DNA of 14,291 nt from Pseudomonadota bacterium. Lineage in GTDB: Bacteria > Pseudomonadota > Alphaproteobacteria > Rhizobiales > Xanthobacteraceae. The stretch is taken from NCBI GenBank assembly GCA_023386635.1, contig JAEWJH010000034.1:1-14291 (forward strand), read 5' to 3'. The notes under the pieces were generated by a model that saw only the letters and a program-made list of their open reading frames with translations, did not search any database and was not told where the DNA came from. Positions 8,401 through 13,813 of the stretch are shown here, one piece after another (positions within the stretch are counted from its first letter, which is position 1; each line of letters starts with the position of its first letter). Both the position numbers and the translations under genes were made by a program.

Positions 8401-10599
8401 CACCGAGCGTTCGATGGCGCGACCACCCGCCTCCGCCATGCGCACCGTCACCTGCGCTTCCAGCGGACGTGTCGCGTCGGGCAGCGTGTCGAGCGTGACC
8501 GGTATCTCGGCTTTGCCATTTTCGTCGGTCTGCGGCAGGTCCGCGAGCGGCTGGCGCACCGCGGTGATCTGCTCGTCGGCAAGACCGAACTGATAGCCGG
8601 CAAATCCGGCACGCTCCTTCGCCGCCTGGATCACCACCTCGCCGTCGAGATCGAGACCTGAGGCCGGCGCGCCATACAGGAAGTGACCGTCTAGCGCGAA
8701 CGACGTTTCGTCCTTCTGCGACAGCTCCTTCGCATCCGTTGTCAGCGCGAACTCCAGCCGGTCCGGAACATAGTCCTCGACCATGAAGGTGGTCTGGCCG
8801 ACCGGCGCACGCTTCGGGTCCGTATAGGCCTTCACGCGCCATGTGCCCGACGTCGCCGAGGCGACGAGCGGCACGCTCCACGAGCGCCCGCCGAGCGCCT
8901 GATCGGCAATCACCGCACGGCGATAATCGACGCCGTCCGGCCGCTCGATCACCAGCGTCAGCGGCGTTCCCGGCGCGGCCTTGCCCTGCGCGTCGCGCAG
9001 CAGGGTCGTCACATGCACCGTCTCCCCGGAGCGGTAGACGCCGCGCTCGGTGTAGACGAAGGCATCAAGCCCGGCCGGCGCCACGCGGCCGCCGACACCA
9101 CGATCCGACAGATCGAATGCGGGGCCTTTCAGATTAAGGAACACATAGTCGTTCTGCTCCCGCGCGATCACCAGCGACGGGGAAGATCCGCCCTCGCCGC
9201 GCGCGAGACCGGCATCGAAATGCGCGAGACCGGTCTTGTCGGTGCGTTTCACCGCCAGCACATCATTGGCACGCGAGATGAGCTGCACCTCGATGCCCTC
9301 ACGCGGACCGGCCGAGGCCAGCGAATGCACGAACACATGGATGCCGTCCTGGCCCGACAGCGCCGTGAGGCCGAGGTCGGAGACGACGAACCACTGCGTC
9401 GCCTGTTCCTCGTAATCGTTGGCAACCGGTCCCTTCGGCACCGCCGCCATGGCATAGACGCCGGGCGCGAGCGTGCCGACCGCCTCGTCGATCGGAAACG
9501 CCGTCGTTACCTCGGCATTGAGCTTCATCTCGGTGGCGAGTTCGCCTTCCCAGACCTTGTAGCCGCGCTCGTTGCCGAGCCGGTCGAGTTCGTAGCGGTC
9601 GAGGTTGCGCTGGAAGTCGCGGCCCATCACCGCATCAATCAGATTGCGGTCGCTGATCCGGTAGATCTGGATGCGCACCGCCGTGGTGTTGACGCTCGCC
9701 ACCGGAATGCCGCGCTGACCGGCTTTGGGCAACACATAGGCCTTGCTGGCGAAACGCGCGAACGGCTTGCGGTCGCGCACATAGAGCGTGAACGCCGCCG
9801 ACTTCGGCAGCGTCTCGTTCACGGTCGAGGGCAGGCCCGCGCGCAACGTAATCTCGTAGCGCTCGCCGTGCTTCAAGCCTTCGACGCAGAGTTGCTTCTC
9901 GTCCACCGACACCGCGGGCTTCTCCATGCCGACCACCGCGACGAATGGCGAAAAGTCGGTGCGCTTGCCCGGCAACTCTTCCGAGAACTGGAAGCAGGCG
10001 CGCGGCGACGACGCATCGGAATCAACCGTGTAATCGAGAATGCGGAAGCCGTGGTCGAGCCGCACCCGCTCGTAGCGCGCGCGCAGATCGGCGACCTCTC
10101 GCTTCTCCAGCGAGAGCCGCATGGCGTCGAGCGCCGGCCGCCACATCTGCCGGTCGGCGAGCGTGCGGCCGAGCAACGCGAGAGCGTCCGCCTCTTCCGC
10201 GCCGGTGCTGCGCTGATAGGCGATGTAGGCGGCGATCGAGACGCGATCGAGCAAGGTCGCGCGCTCGCGGTCATTCGCCGGGCGGATTTGCAGCACGGTG
10301 CGCGCGAGCCGCAGCCAGGCGCCGCTGTCGTCCGGCGCCACGGTGATCAACTGGCCGAGCAGTTGCATGCCGCCGCGGATGTCGTTCTTCTGGAAGGCCT
10401 GATCGATATCGCGGCGGAGCACCGGCGCGGTCTTTGTGACCTGCCCTGCGTCCTTCTTGATCTGCTCCTCGAGCCGCGTCGTCGCCTCGTCGAACTCGGT
10501 ACGCTGGAACGGCTTGTCGTCTGCGGCGGCGATGGCCGACCAGAGAACCAGAAGGAGAGCGAAGCCGGTGCGAAGGATGGCGGGGATCGTCGGCGTCAT
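5401..10599 (-). CDS. Bacterial alpha-2-macroglobulin-like protease inhibitor (YfhM type), thioester-containing
   Basis: Large secreted protease trap of 1732 residues. The ATG at 10599 is preferred over one 48 codons upstream because a classical signal peptide follows at once: hydrophobic core TGFALLLVLWSAIAAA (about residues 11-26), cleavage likely before DDKP. The upstream extension is Arg/Pro-rich and not protein-like. Family landmarks in order are an MG-domain region with YTERGVYRSGETVH (near 515; usually GVYRPGE), the central A2M domain with FSIPAFAGTVRVMAVAF (near 1095-1115), and the thioester motif YGCTEQ with Cys1283 and Gln1286, then the alpha-helical thioester domain. Cys-Gln is intact, so covalent capture of proteases should work. 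Unlike E. coli YfhM I see no lipobox cysteine at the cleavage site, so it is probably soluble in the periplasm. It is first in the operon, coupled to pbpC by an ATGA overlap. No convincing promoter was found upstream. Confidence 0.95.
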   Translation of the reverse strand: MTPTIPAILRTGFALLLVLWSAIAAADDKPFQRTEFDEATTRLEEQIKKDAGQVTKTAPVLRRDIDQAFQKNDIRGGMQLLGQLITVAPDDSGAWLRLARTVLQIRPANDRERATLLDRVSIAAYIAYQRSTGAEEADALALLGRTLADRQMWRPALDAMRLSLEKREVADLRARYERVRLDHGFRILDYTVDSDASSPRACFQFSEELPGKRTDFSPFVAVVGMEKPAVSVDEKQLCVEGLKHGERYEITLRAGLPSTVNETLPKSAAFTLYVRDRKPFARFASKAYVLPKAGQRGIPVASVNTTAVRIQIYRISDRNLIDAVMGRDFQRNLDRYELDRLGNERGYKVWEGELATEMKLNAEVTTAFPIDEAVGTLAPGVYAMAAVPKGPVANDYEEQATQWFVVSDLGLTALSGQDGIHVFVHSLASAGPREGIEVQLISRANDVLAVKRTDKTGLAHFDAGLARGEGGSSPSLVIAREQNDYVFLNLKGPAFDLSDRGVGGRVAPAGLDAFVYTERGVYRSGETVHVTTLLRDAQGKAAPGTPLTLVIERPDGVDYRRAVIADQALGGRSWSVPLVASATSGTWRVKAYTDPKRAPVGQTTFMVEDYVPDRLEFALTTDAKELSQKDETSFALDGHFLYGAPASGLDLDGEVVIQAAKERAGFAGYQFGLADEQITAVRQPLADLPQTDENGKAEIPVTLDTLPDATRPLEAQVTVRMAEAGGRAIERSVTLPVATTTAMIGVKPRFNGRSLGDGDNATFDVVMVGADGKRRAAGLRYELLKIDTRYQWYKQNNAWQFEPVKTTQRVADGKLDVTVSEPAKLSLAVRWGRYRLEVSGPDGLITTVPFDAGFYAEASADTPDLLEIALDKPDYRPGETMTVAVTARTAGQLTLNIVTDKLATSVSQEVKAGQATVKVPVAAHWGTGAYVVATLRRPLDTQAQRMPGRAIGVQWFAIDRAAHVLTMEMPLPATIRPDTTLTVPVKLGGLSAGEQAQVVVAAVDVGILNLTNYKPPAPDDYYLGQRRLTAELRDLYGQLIDGMQGTRGAIRSGGDMAGADLSGAPPTQAPLALYSGLVTVGPDGTASVPFSIPAFAGTVRVMAVAFTADRVGKASGDVVVRDPVVVTATLPRFLRIGDKSTMHVALDNVEGAAGDYIVTLGVSAGAFAAQEQRKLSLKDKERRGLSLTLPPTGVGTARYALSVVGPNGFRLDRDYALETKPATTTLTRRTVRPLPKGESLTVSEDAFADLVPGTGRVDLSVGLSASLDAATLVQALDRYPYGCTEQIASRAVAMLYINDIAPPGRLALDRDGEERIRQAIERLLARQGANGSFGLWSVGGDDIWLDAYVTDFLSRARERKFEVPDTAFQMAIDRLRNYVATAPEPKKNGGRELAYALYVLARNGAAPVGDLRYIADSQTGDLATPIAKAQVAAALGMLGDRVRAERVFAAALGAIPQQPMLQAGRSDFGSMLRDSAALVTLASEGNAPRATVEAAVQRVDAARGLATQLSTQEQAWLVLAARAIGKESGSITLDVAGRPQKGAFFRGLRASDLDAPFKLTNTGDTDARAVLSVSGAPLTPEPAASRGFKIERLYYTLDGQPADIAKVTQNQRFAVVLRVTEAQPQFGRIIVADYLPAGFEIDNPRLVSSGETGKLNWIENAVEPVNAQFRDDRFTAAFTRSKDDKTVFTVAYVVRAVSPGRYVLPQAVVEDMYRPDRFGRTDTGTLEITTTP

Positions 10600-10901
10600 G
10601 GGTGGGCGTCCGGGCACGAGGTCAACGGCGAGTCGCTCAACTATCGGGCCGGTTTCCGGGCCTGTCGAGAACGGCGGACGGAGGGGCACGAGTTCCGTCC
10701 CCGCGCGGCCGTTGCAGGTCCGCCGGGCGGCCAAGGGCATCACCGGATAACACCTTGAAAGCCATCAGGCTTTCCCGCGAGCGGCTGCGGCACGTTGATT
10801 GATTTTGCCGCTGCAACCCGGCAAAACAGCACGGCAACGTTCTGTCGGCCTGAATCAGATACGGTTCCGGCCAGACATTGCCGCGGCATGCTCGGCGTAT
10901 C
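10600..10901. other. Gene-free intergenic stretch between the alpha-2-macroglobulin gene and tRNA-Arg
   Basis: About 300 nt that must hold the promoters of the minus-strand envelope operon and of the plus-strand tRNA. Open frames here are Arg/Pro-rich with no ribosome binding site and look spurious. Two short inverted repeats are visible: GAAAGCC/GGCTTTC (10757-10774, 4-nt loop) and TTTTGCCG/CGGCAAAA (10803-10826, 8-nt loop). Neither is followed by a T-run on either strand, so they are not obvious terminators. No promoter stands out. Confidence 0.7.
10803..10826. repeat. Perfect 8-bp inverted repeat TTTTGCCG / CGGCAAAA
   Basis: Two perfect 8-nt arms (10803-10810 and 10819-10826) are separated by 8 nt. 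The repeat sits about 200 nt before the alpha-2-macroglobulin start and about 75 nt before the tRNA. No T-tract follows on either strand. It could be an operator or a chance palindrome; function unknown. Confidence 0.4.
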
Positions 10902-10978
<77 letters not shown>

Positions 10979-11050
10979 ACCTGAAGCGCACTGAACCGGG
11001 TGAGATCAAAGCCAGCTCTTTACGCGTCCCGCCCGATGCGTCGCCCCCTC

Positions 11051-11078
11051 TTGAAGTCCTCCCTGTGCTTCCTAATTT
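11051..11078 (+). promoter_or_regulatory. Candidate housekeeping promoter for the 30-residue ORF and its partner
   Basis: TTGAAG (11051-11056) and TAATTT (11073-11078) are separated by 16 nt, close to the sigma-70 pattern TTGACA/TATAAT. Transcription would begin near 11085, just before the AAAGGAGG at 11091. This is a sequence match only. Confidence 0.4.
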
Positions 11079-11112
11079 TCCAGCCGTTCGAAAGGAGGTT
11101 TTGGAGGCCCAT

Positions 11113-11205
11113 ATGATCTTGGAGCTTTTCACGGCGACCGTGTTGATATCGCTCGTATGCACCCTTGCTGCTTTTTGGGTGAATGACGGAGGGAGCCTGG
11201 CATGA
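11113..11205 (+). CDS. Putative 30-residue membrane peptide, coupled to the next gene
   Basis: ATG at 11113 opens a 30-codon frame beginning MILELFTATVLISLVCTLAA and ending in WVNDGGSLA. Residues 2-22 could form a single membrane helix. It is preceded by GGAGG with an ideal 5-nt spacing, and a second AAAGGAGG lies 12 nt further up; this is among the strongest initiation signals in the window. Its TGA overlaps the ATG of the 112-residue gene by 4 nt (ATGA), which favours real translation with coupling. I do not recognise a family. It could be a functional small membrane protein or a leader peptide whose translation controls the downstream gene. Confidence 0.6.
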   Translation: MILELFTATVLISLVCTLAAFWVNDGGSLA

Positions 11206-11540
11206 AAACCATAGCCCCCGTTTCCCATCGGCCGTTCGACCCGGCGGTCCATGGGCCGCTCCATCCAGCGGAAAAGTATGCCCGTCCCTGGGACGTACTA
11301 GGCGACGAGAAGCTCACCCGCGCCGAAAAGCGCGCGATCTTGTCGTCGTGGGCTTCGGATGCCTGCGCCCTCGACTCCGTCCCCGCGTACCGAAAGCCAC
11401 CCGGCGCGCCAGCGCCGGTATCATTCGACGACATTATCGATGCGCTCAAGGCGCTTGATGACGACGAGCCACCCCCGCGCCCGGGCGGGAGGTCCATGCG
11501 ACACGTGTCTGGTCCCGATCAGGGGCCAGACCTTCGCTGA
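11202..11540 (+). CDS. Conserved hypothetical protein (112 residues)
   Basis: A soluble-looking protein with no signal peptide or membrane segment. Residues 25-50 carry YARPWDVLGDEKLTRAEKRAIL followed by SSWASDACALDS (48-59), then a Pro-rich link and VSFDDIIDALKALDDDE (73-89). From memory, this pattern recurs in small hypothetical proteins of Bradyrhizobium and relatives; no function is known to me. A strong ribosome binding site, GGAGGGAG (11188-11195), lies 6 nt before the ATG and supports this start. It overlaps the upstream 30-residue ORF by 4 nt and converges on the DUF6481-type gene. The Pro/Gly/Arg-rich last 25 residues overlap a hairpin at 11507-11531. Confidence 0.85.
   Translation: MKTIAPVSHRPFDPAVHGPLHPAEKYARPWDVLGDEKLTRAEKRAILSSWASDACALDSVPAYRKPPGAPAPVSFDDIIDALKALDDDEPPPRPGGRSMRHVSGPDQGPDLR
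11507..11531. repeat. 10-bp hairpin at the convergent 3' ends
   Basis: GTCTGGTCCC (11507-11516) and GGGGCCAGAC (11522-11531) pair over 10 bp with one G-T and a 5-nt loop. It lies inside the last codons of the plus-strand gene and 32 nt beyond the end of the minus-strand DUF6481-type gene. No T-run follows on either strand, so intrinsic termination is doubtful, although it may stabilise the 3' ends. Confidence 0.4.
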
Positions 11541-11562
11541 CACGCATCACGGAAAAGATTGA

Positions 11563-11958
11563 CTAACCCTTGCGACGAGCCTTTTTCGCGGCCTTCCGGG
11601 CGGCATAGCGCGCATCGCGTTCGGCTTTTTTCTCCGCTTCAAGACCGGCCTCTTGCTCTGCTTTCTCGGCGGCAAGCCGTGCGGCTTCGGCAGCGGCCTC
11701 TTGGGCGGCTCTCTCGGCAGCTTCCGACGCCAGCTGCTCCTGACGTTTGCGTTCGCGCTCCTGTTCGGCGCGCGCGACTTCGCGTTTGGCCTCACGCTCG
11801 ACACGCGCCGCGGCAATGGCCTCGCGTTCCGCAAGCTTCGCCTTGAGTGCGGGGTTCTCCGGATCTGCCGCCCGTTTGAACTTTTCGAGCATCGCCTTTT
11901 TCGCATCGGCGGCGCGGTTGAGGCGGCTATTGAGAGTGGTGTCGTCTTTGCTCGTCAT
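11563..11958 (-). CDS. DUF6481-type coiled-coil protein
   Basis: A very polar 131-residue protein. After a short head (FKRAADPENPALKAKLAER, about 27-45) almost everything is Ala/Glu/Lys/Arg heptad-like sequence (45-120), predicting one long helix or coiled coil. It ends in a strongly basic tail (AARKAAKKARRKG). There is no signal peptide or membrane segment. The head plus Ala/Glu/Arg helix matches what I recall of DUF6481, found in many Hyphomicrobiales and of unknown function. The start has AGGA only a few nt before ATG. Low complexity makes the family call less certain than the gene call. A candidate promoter lies at 12024-12052. Confidence 0.85.
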   Translation of the reverse strand: MTSKDDTTLNSRLNRAADAKKAMLEKFKRAADPENPALKAKLAEREAIAAARVEREAKREVARAEQERERKRQEQLASEAAERAAQEAAAEAARLAAEKAEQEAGLEAEKKAERDARYAARKAAKKARRKG

Positions 11959-12023
11959 TGTCCTGTCTGACTTTACCCGGATGCGGCCAAAGCCCGCGGA
12001 TCTTAATGGGGCCTCGCTAGCGC

Positions 12024-12052
12024 GTCATAATTCCTCGCAGCTGTGCAATCAA
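12024..12052 (-). promoter_or_regulatory. Candidate sigma-70-type promoter for the DUF6481-type gene
   Basis: On the minus strand TTGATT (12052-12047) and TATGAC (12029-12024) are separated by 17 nt, with 4 of 6 matches to each consensus hexamer. Transcription would start near 12017, leaving a leader of about 60 nt before the ATG at 11958. This is a sequence match only. Confidence 0.4.
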
Positions 12053-12135
12053 GCCCATTGGCTTCTGATATCGAAACCGCCCTTTGACCCCATATTATAC
12101 GGCAGTCCGCACCAGACGGTTGTACGAGGCGAACG

Positions 12136-12169
12136 AAGAAAAAGTGGCCCCCTTTCGGGAGCCACTTTT
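12136..12169 (-). terminator. Rho-independent terminator of the His/Arg-rich gene
   Basis: AAAGTGGC (12141-12148) and GCCACTTT (12161-12168) form 8 bp, continued by three C-G pairs and closed by a TTTC/GAAA loop. Read on the minus strand, the hairpin runs straight into TTTTTCTT. It begins 3 nt after the stop codon at 12172. The plus-strand side ends in TTTTGTTT, so it may also work for leftover plus-strand transcription. Confidence 0.85.
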
Positions 12170-12171
12170 GT

Positions 12172-12426
12172 TTAATCGAAGTGGTGATGGCGGCGCTTCT
12201 TGATAATAACGACCTTTTCAGCGCGATGGTTGCGCCAGCCATAGTGATGGCCGCGTGACCATCCCCGGTGAAGACCACGGTCATAGTGGCGGTAGCGGTG
12301 AACACCACGGTCATGGTCGCGGTCGCGCTTGATGACGACGGTTCTCTCTTGGGCGCTGGCGGCCGTAACAGGCAGGGCCAGGCCAAGAGCAGCGATGCTT
12401 GCAAAAGCCATAACGATAAAGCGCAT
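12172..12426 (-). CDS. Small secreted His/Arg-rich protein
   Basis: An 84-residue protein with a signal peptide (MRFIVMAFASIAALGLALPV, then TAASAQ with cleavage likely after the AQ near residue 26). The mature part is strongly basic: RDRDHDRGVH, RYRHYDRGLH and RGWSRGHHYG follow one another as imperfect 10-residue repeats, and the C-terminus is KKRRHHHFD. The ATG at 12426 is chosen over one 27 codons upstream because GGAG sits 6 nt before it and the signal peptide starts there. The His content suggests possible metal or anion binding in the periplasm; this is inference. A near-consensus general-stress promoter lies upstream and a strong terminator just downstream, so it is a single-gene unit. 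Confidence 0.8.
   Translation of the reverse strand: MRFIVMAFASIAALGLALPVTAASAQERTVVIKRDRDHDRGVHRYRHYDRGLHRGWSRGHHYGWRNHRAEKVVIIKKRRHHHFD
12274..12327 (-). repeat. Internal 30-nt tandem repeat inside the His/Arg-rich gene
   Basis: Two units starting with ACCACGGTCAT at 12274 and 12304 (plus-strand reading) match at 21 of their first 24 positions. They encode the 10-residue repeats RDRDHDRGVH and RYRHYDRGLH. The near identity at DNA level suggests a recent duplication that lengthened the basic segment. Confidence 0.6.
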
Positions 12427-12464
12427 GTCTATCTCCATTGAAAATGATCTTGCGTCCGACCAAC

Positions 12465-12489
12465 AACTCGCTCTCAAACAGAGCGTTCC
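12465..12489 (-). promoter_or_regulatory. Near-consensus EcfG-type promoter for the His/Arg-rich gene
   Basis: On the minus strand GGAAC (12489-12485) is followed after 16 nt by AGTT (12468-12465). The alphaproteobacterial EcfG consensus is GGAAC-N16/17-CGTT, so only one base differs. Transcription would start near 12458, about 32 nt before the ATG. Confidence 0.5.
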
Positions 12490-12552
12490 TGATAATGTTT
12501 TGAACAACCATTCATGGAAAAGGAGCAGCGTTAGGCTGGTCAGAAATCGGAC

Positions 12553-12786
12553 TTACTGCAGGTCGAACCTTTCTCGAAAATCGTGTAGCGCCGCCAGAGC
12601 CACACGCTTGCTGTCCGGTGAAAGAGATTTCCCGGGGAGCGGCTCAAAATCGGCTTCCCACGTTGAAATCTCGCCATTTTGGACAGGCCGAATCCGTCCA
12701 ACAATAATGTCAGCACACTCTGCCCTCCTGCTCAGGGCGTCTGTGAGAAGATTTAATAATTCTGTCGATGTTTTCTGTGGCTTCAT
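12553..12786 (-). CDS. Small conserved hypothetical protein (77 residues)
   Basis: Soluble protein with no signal or membrane segment. It has an N-terminal helix-like stretch (STELLNLLTDALSRRAEC, 7-24), then VGRIRPVQNG and WEADFEPLPGKSLSPDSKRV, and ends in RFDLQ. I recall many Bradyrhizobium-type small proteins with the same WEA.F....G..LSP..KR......RFDL pattern, without known function. The ATG at 12786 has no clear ribosome binding site, and the first codons include TTA and other A/T-rich choices unlike the envelope genes to the left, which may point to low expression or acquisition. It is separated from the PRC-barrel gene upstream by a terminator. Confidence 0.75.
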   Translation of the reverse strand: MKPQKTSTELLNLLTDALSRRAECADIIVGRIRPVQNGEISTWEADFEPLPGKSLSPDSKRVALAALHDFRERFDLQ

Positions 12787-12862
12787 GAGACCCGACGCTC
12801 AACACAGCATGTCCGCCCGTGGATCAGACTCGAGAAGCGCTGCAATTCCGCCAGCCTGACGA

Positions 12863-12890
12863 AGAAAAGCCCCGGCTTTCACCGGGGCTT
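12863..12890 (-). terminator. Rho-independent terminator of the PRC-barrel gene
   Basis: AAGCCCCGG (12867-12875) and CCGGGGCTT (12882-12890) form a perfect 9-bp stem with a 6-nt loop. Read on the minus strand it is followed by TTCTTC, making TTTTCTTC with the end of the stem. It lies 12 nt beyond the PRC-barrel stop codon and separates that gene from the 77-residue gene. Confidence 0.88.
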
Positions 12891-12902
12891 CTGGAAACGA
12901 AA

Positions 12903-13418
12903 TTACTCGTACTTGAACTGCGGCATCGCCTTGAGCGAGTCCTTGGTGGCGCCGCTCAGGATCGCATGATCCGGATACCACTTATGATCCACGCTCTTCG
13001 TCGTGTTCGCGGGACGCGCCGGGGCCGCGCCGGTTGTGGTCGTTGTGGTGGTCGACGACGTCTTCACCGGCTCGTCGACGAATTTGAGCTTGCTCATCTC
13101 GACCATGATGTCGTGCTGGCCCATGCCCAGGAAACCACCCACGCCGATCACCACGCCGGCCACCTTGCCGGACTTGTCGATCAGAATTTCGCTGATGTCG
13201 CCGAGCTTCTCGTTCTGGTCGTTATAGACATCCAGACCGTTGAGCTTCGTCGCCCGCCAGACGCTGCCAGCCGTCACCTGATGGGCGGGAGCGGTGGCCG
13301 CCGGCGCAGTAGCTGCCGGCGGAGCGGAGGGAGAAGCGGCGGGAGGGGCGGATTGCGCAAAGGCTGGGACGACCAGCGCTGCTGCAACGAGACCGCCGAG
13401 AACGGGTGCGAATTTCAT
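12903..13418 (-). CDS. Secreted PRC-barrel domain protein
   Basis: A 171-residue exported protein. The signal peptide is MKFAPVLGGLVAAALVVPAFA (1-21), followed by an Ala/Pro/Ser-rich linker (22-47). The PRC-barrel (about 52-113) includes LNGLDVYNDQNEKLGDISEI, the KLG-DI pattern typical of the fold, and VAGVVIGVGGFLGMG. A Thr-run (about 119-128) precedes a C-terminal tail ending in AILSGATKDSLKAMPQFKYE. The ATG at 13418 is chosen because GGAGG precedes it at a good distance and the signal peptide begins there; longer in-frame starts add unlikely sequence. Exported PRC-barrel proteins are common in Hyphomicrobiales; their exact role is not settled. Its own EcfG promoter and terminator make it a single-gene unit, probably induced under general stress. 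Confidence 0.92.
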   Translation of the reverse strand: MKFAPVLGGLVAAALVVPAFAQSAPPAASPSAPPAATAPAATAPAHQVTAGSVWRATKLNGLDVYNDQNEKLGDISEILIDKSGKVAGVVIGVGGFLGMGQHDIMVEMSKLKFVDEPVKTSSTTTTTTTGAAPARPANTTKSVDHKWYPDHAILSGATKDSLKAMPQFKYE

Positions 13419-13452
13419 GTGTGGTTCCTCCAAAGGTTGACGATGCCTCGGA

Positions 13453-13478
13453 AACGCAGAGCTGGCAGTCGGAGTTCC
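13453..13478 (-). promoter_or_regulatory. Consensus EcfG-type general stress promoter of the PRC-barrel gene
   Basis: On the minus strand GGAAC (13478-13474), 17 nt, then CGTT (13456-13453) match the alphaproteobacterial EcfG consensus exactly in both boxes and in spacing. Transcription would begin near 13446, about 28 nt before the ATG, with GGAGG between them. Confidence 0.8.
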
Positions 13479-13549
13479 AAAGGAACACTCTGGCCCAAAA
13501 AACGAGATCCTGGAACGTGAGCTGTCCTGATGCATTAAAGGAGCGGCGG

Positions 13550-13621
13550 ATGCTCTATCTCCGGAGGGCACCGTTTCTTCAGCGGTCTTCGGCGGATCAG
13601 CCTCCCCGAAGACCGCTTTGA
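13550..13621 (+). CDS. Possible 23-residue small ORF
   Basis: ATG at 13550 follows AAAGGAG with a 5-6-nt gap, a good initiation site, and the frame runs 23 codons (MLYLRRAPFL to RRPL) to TGA. The whole 12-bp inverted repeat at 13581-13617 lies inside it. The Arg/Pro-rich peptide resembles no family I know. It could be a leader peptide tied to the hairpin or a chance frame. Confidence 0.25.
   Translation: MLYLRRAPFLQRSSADQPPRRPL
13581..13617. repeat. 12-bp perfect inverted repeat
   Basis: AGCGGTCTTCGG (13581-13592) and CCGAAGACCGCT (13606-13617) are perfect complements with a 13-nt loop. On the plus strand only a TTT (13617-13619) follows, and on the minus strand no T-run, so it would be a weak terminator at best. 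It may be a plus-strand attenuator-like hairpin or an operator. Confidence 0.65.
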
Positions 13622-13697
13622 TGCACCGTTGTGACCAAAAAGCCGTGGCGTCTGATAAACATCCTTAAAACGATATCTTCATTTCCATTGATAATGA

Positions 13698-13717
13698 CTC
13701 CGAGCGCTTATTCGGAG
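13698..13717. repeat. 6-bp inverted repeat CTCCGA / TCGGAG
   Basis: The arms at 13698-13703 and 13712-13717 are separated by 8 nt, in an A/T-richer stretch about 100 nt before the 43-residue ORF. This is a possible binding site; a chance match is not excluded. Confidence 0.3.
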
Positions 13718-13813
13718 ACACTAGTTGATCAAAGCCCGAGCGGTATCTTAGGAACTGTTTTGCGGCTCGCGGATTAGGTATGGCGAAATTCAACGTGCTG
13801 GTGGGCTATTCCG

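Larger units (their letters stand above)
13419..13813. other. 395-nt intergenic stretch with several regulatory-looking elements
   Basis: No established gene. Besides the EcfG promoter at 13453-13478 it holds GGAAC boxes on the plus strand at 13482, 13512 and 13751, a 23-codon ORF (13550-13621), a 12-bp inverted repeat (13581-13617) and a 6-bp one (13698-13717). The right half is visibly more A/T-rich than the envelope operon. It must contain the promoter for the plus-strand genes that start at 13814 and 14049; none is convincing. Confidence 0.6.

Noticed and set aside
10600..10743. 48-codon N-terminal extension of the alpha-2-macroglobulin
   Set aside because: The signal peptide starts directly at the ATG at 10599. 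The extension would bury it, and it is rich in Arg and Pro.
12329..12859. 176-codon plus-strand frame over the His/Arg-rich and 77-residue genes
   Set aside because: It is antisense to two better supported genes, and crosses a promoter. The Ser/Arg-rich translation resembles no protein family.
13419..13571. 51-codon N-terminal extension of the PRC-barrel protein
   Set aside because: A GGAGG and a signal peptide mark the start at 13418, and the EcfG promoter lies inside the extension.
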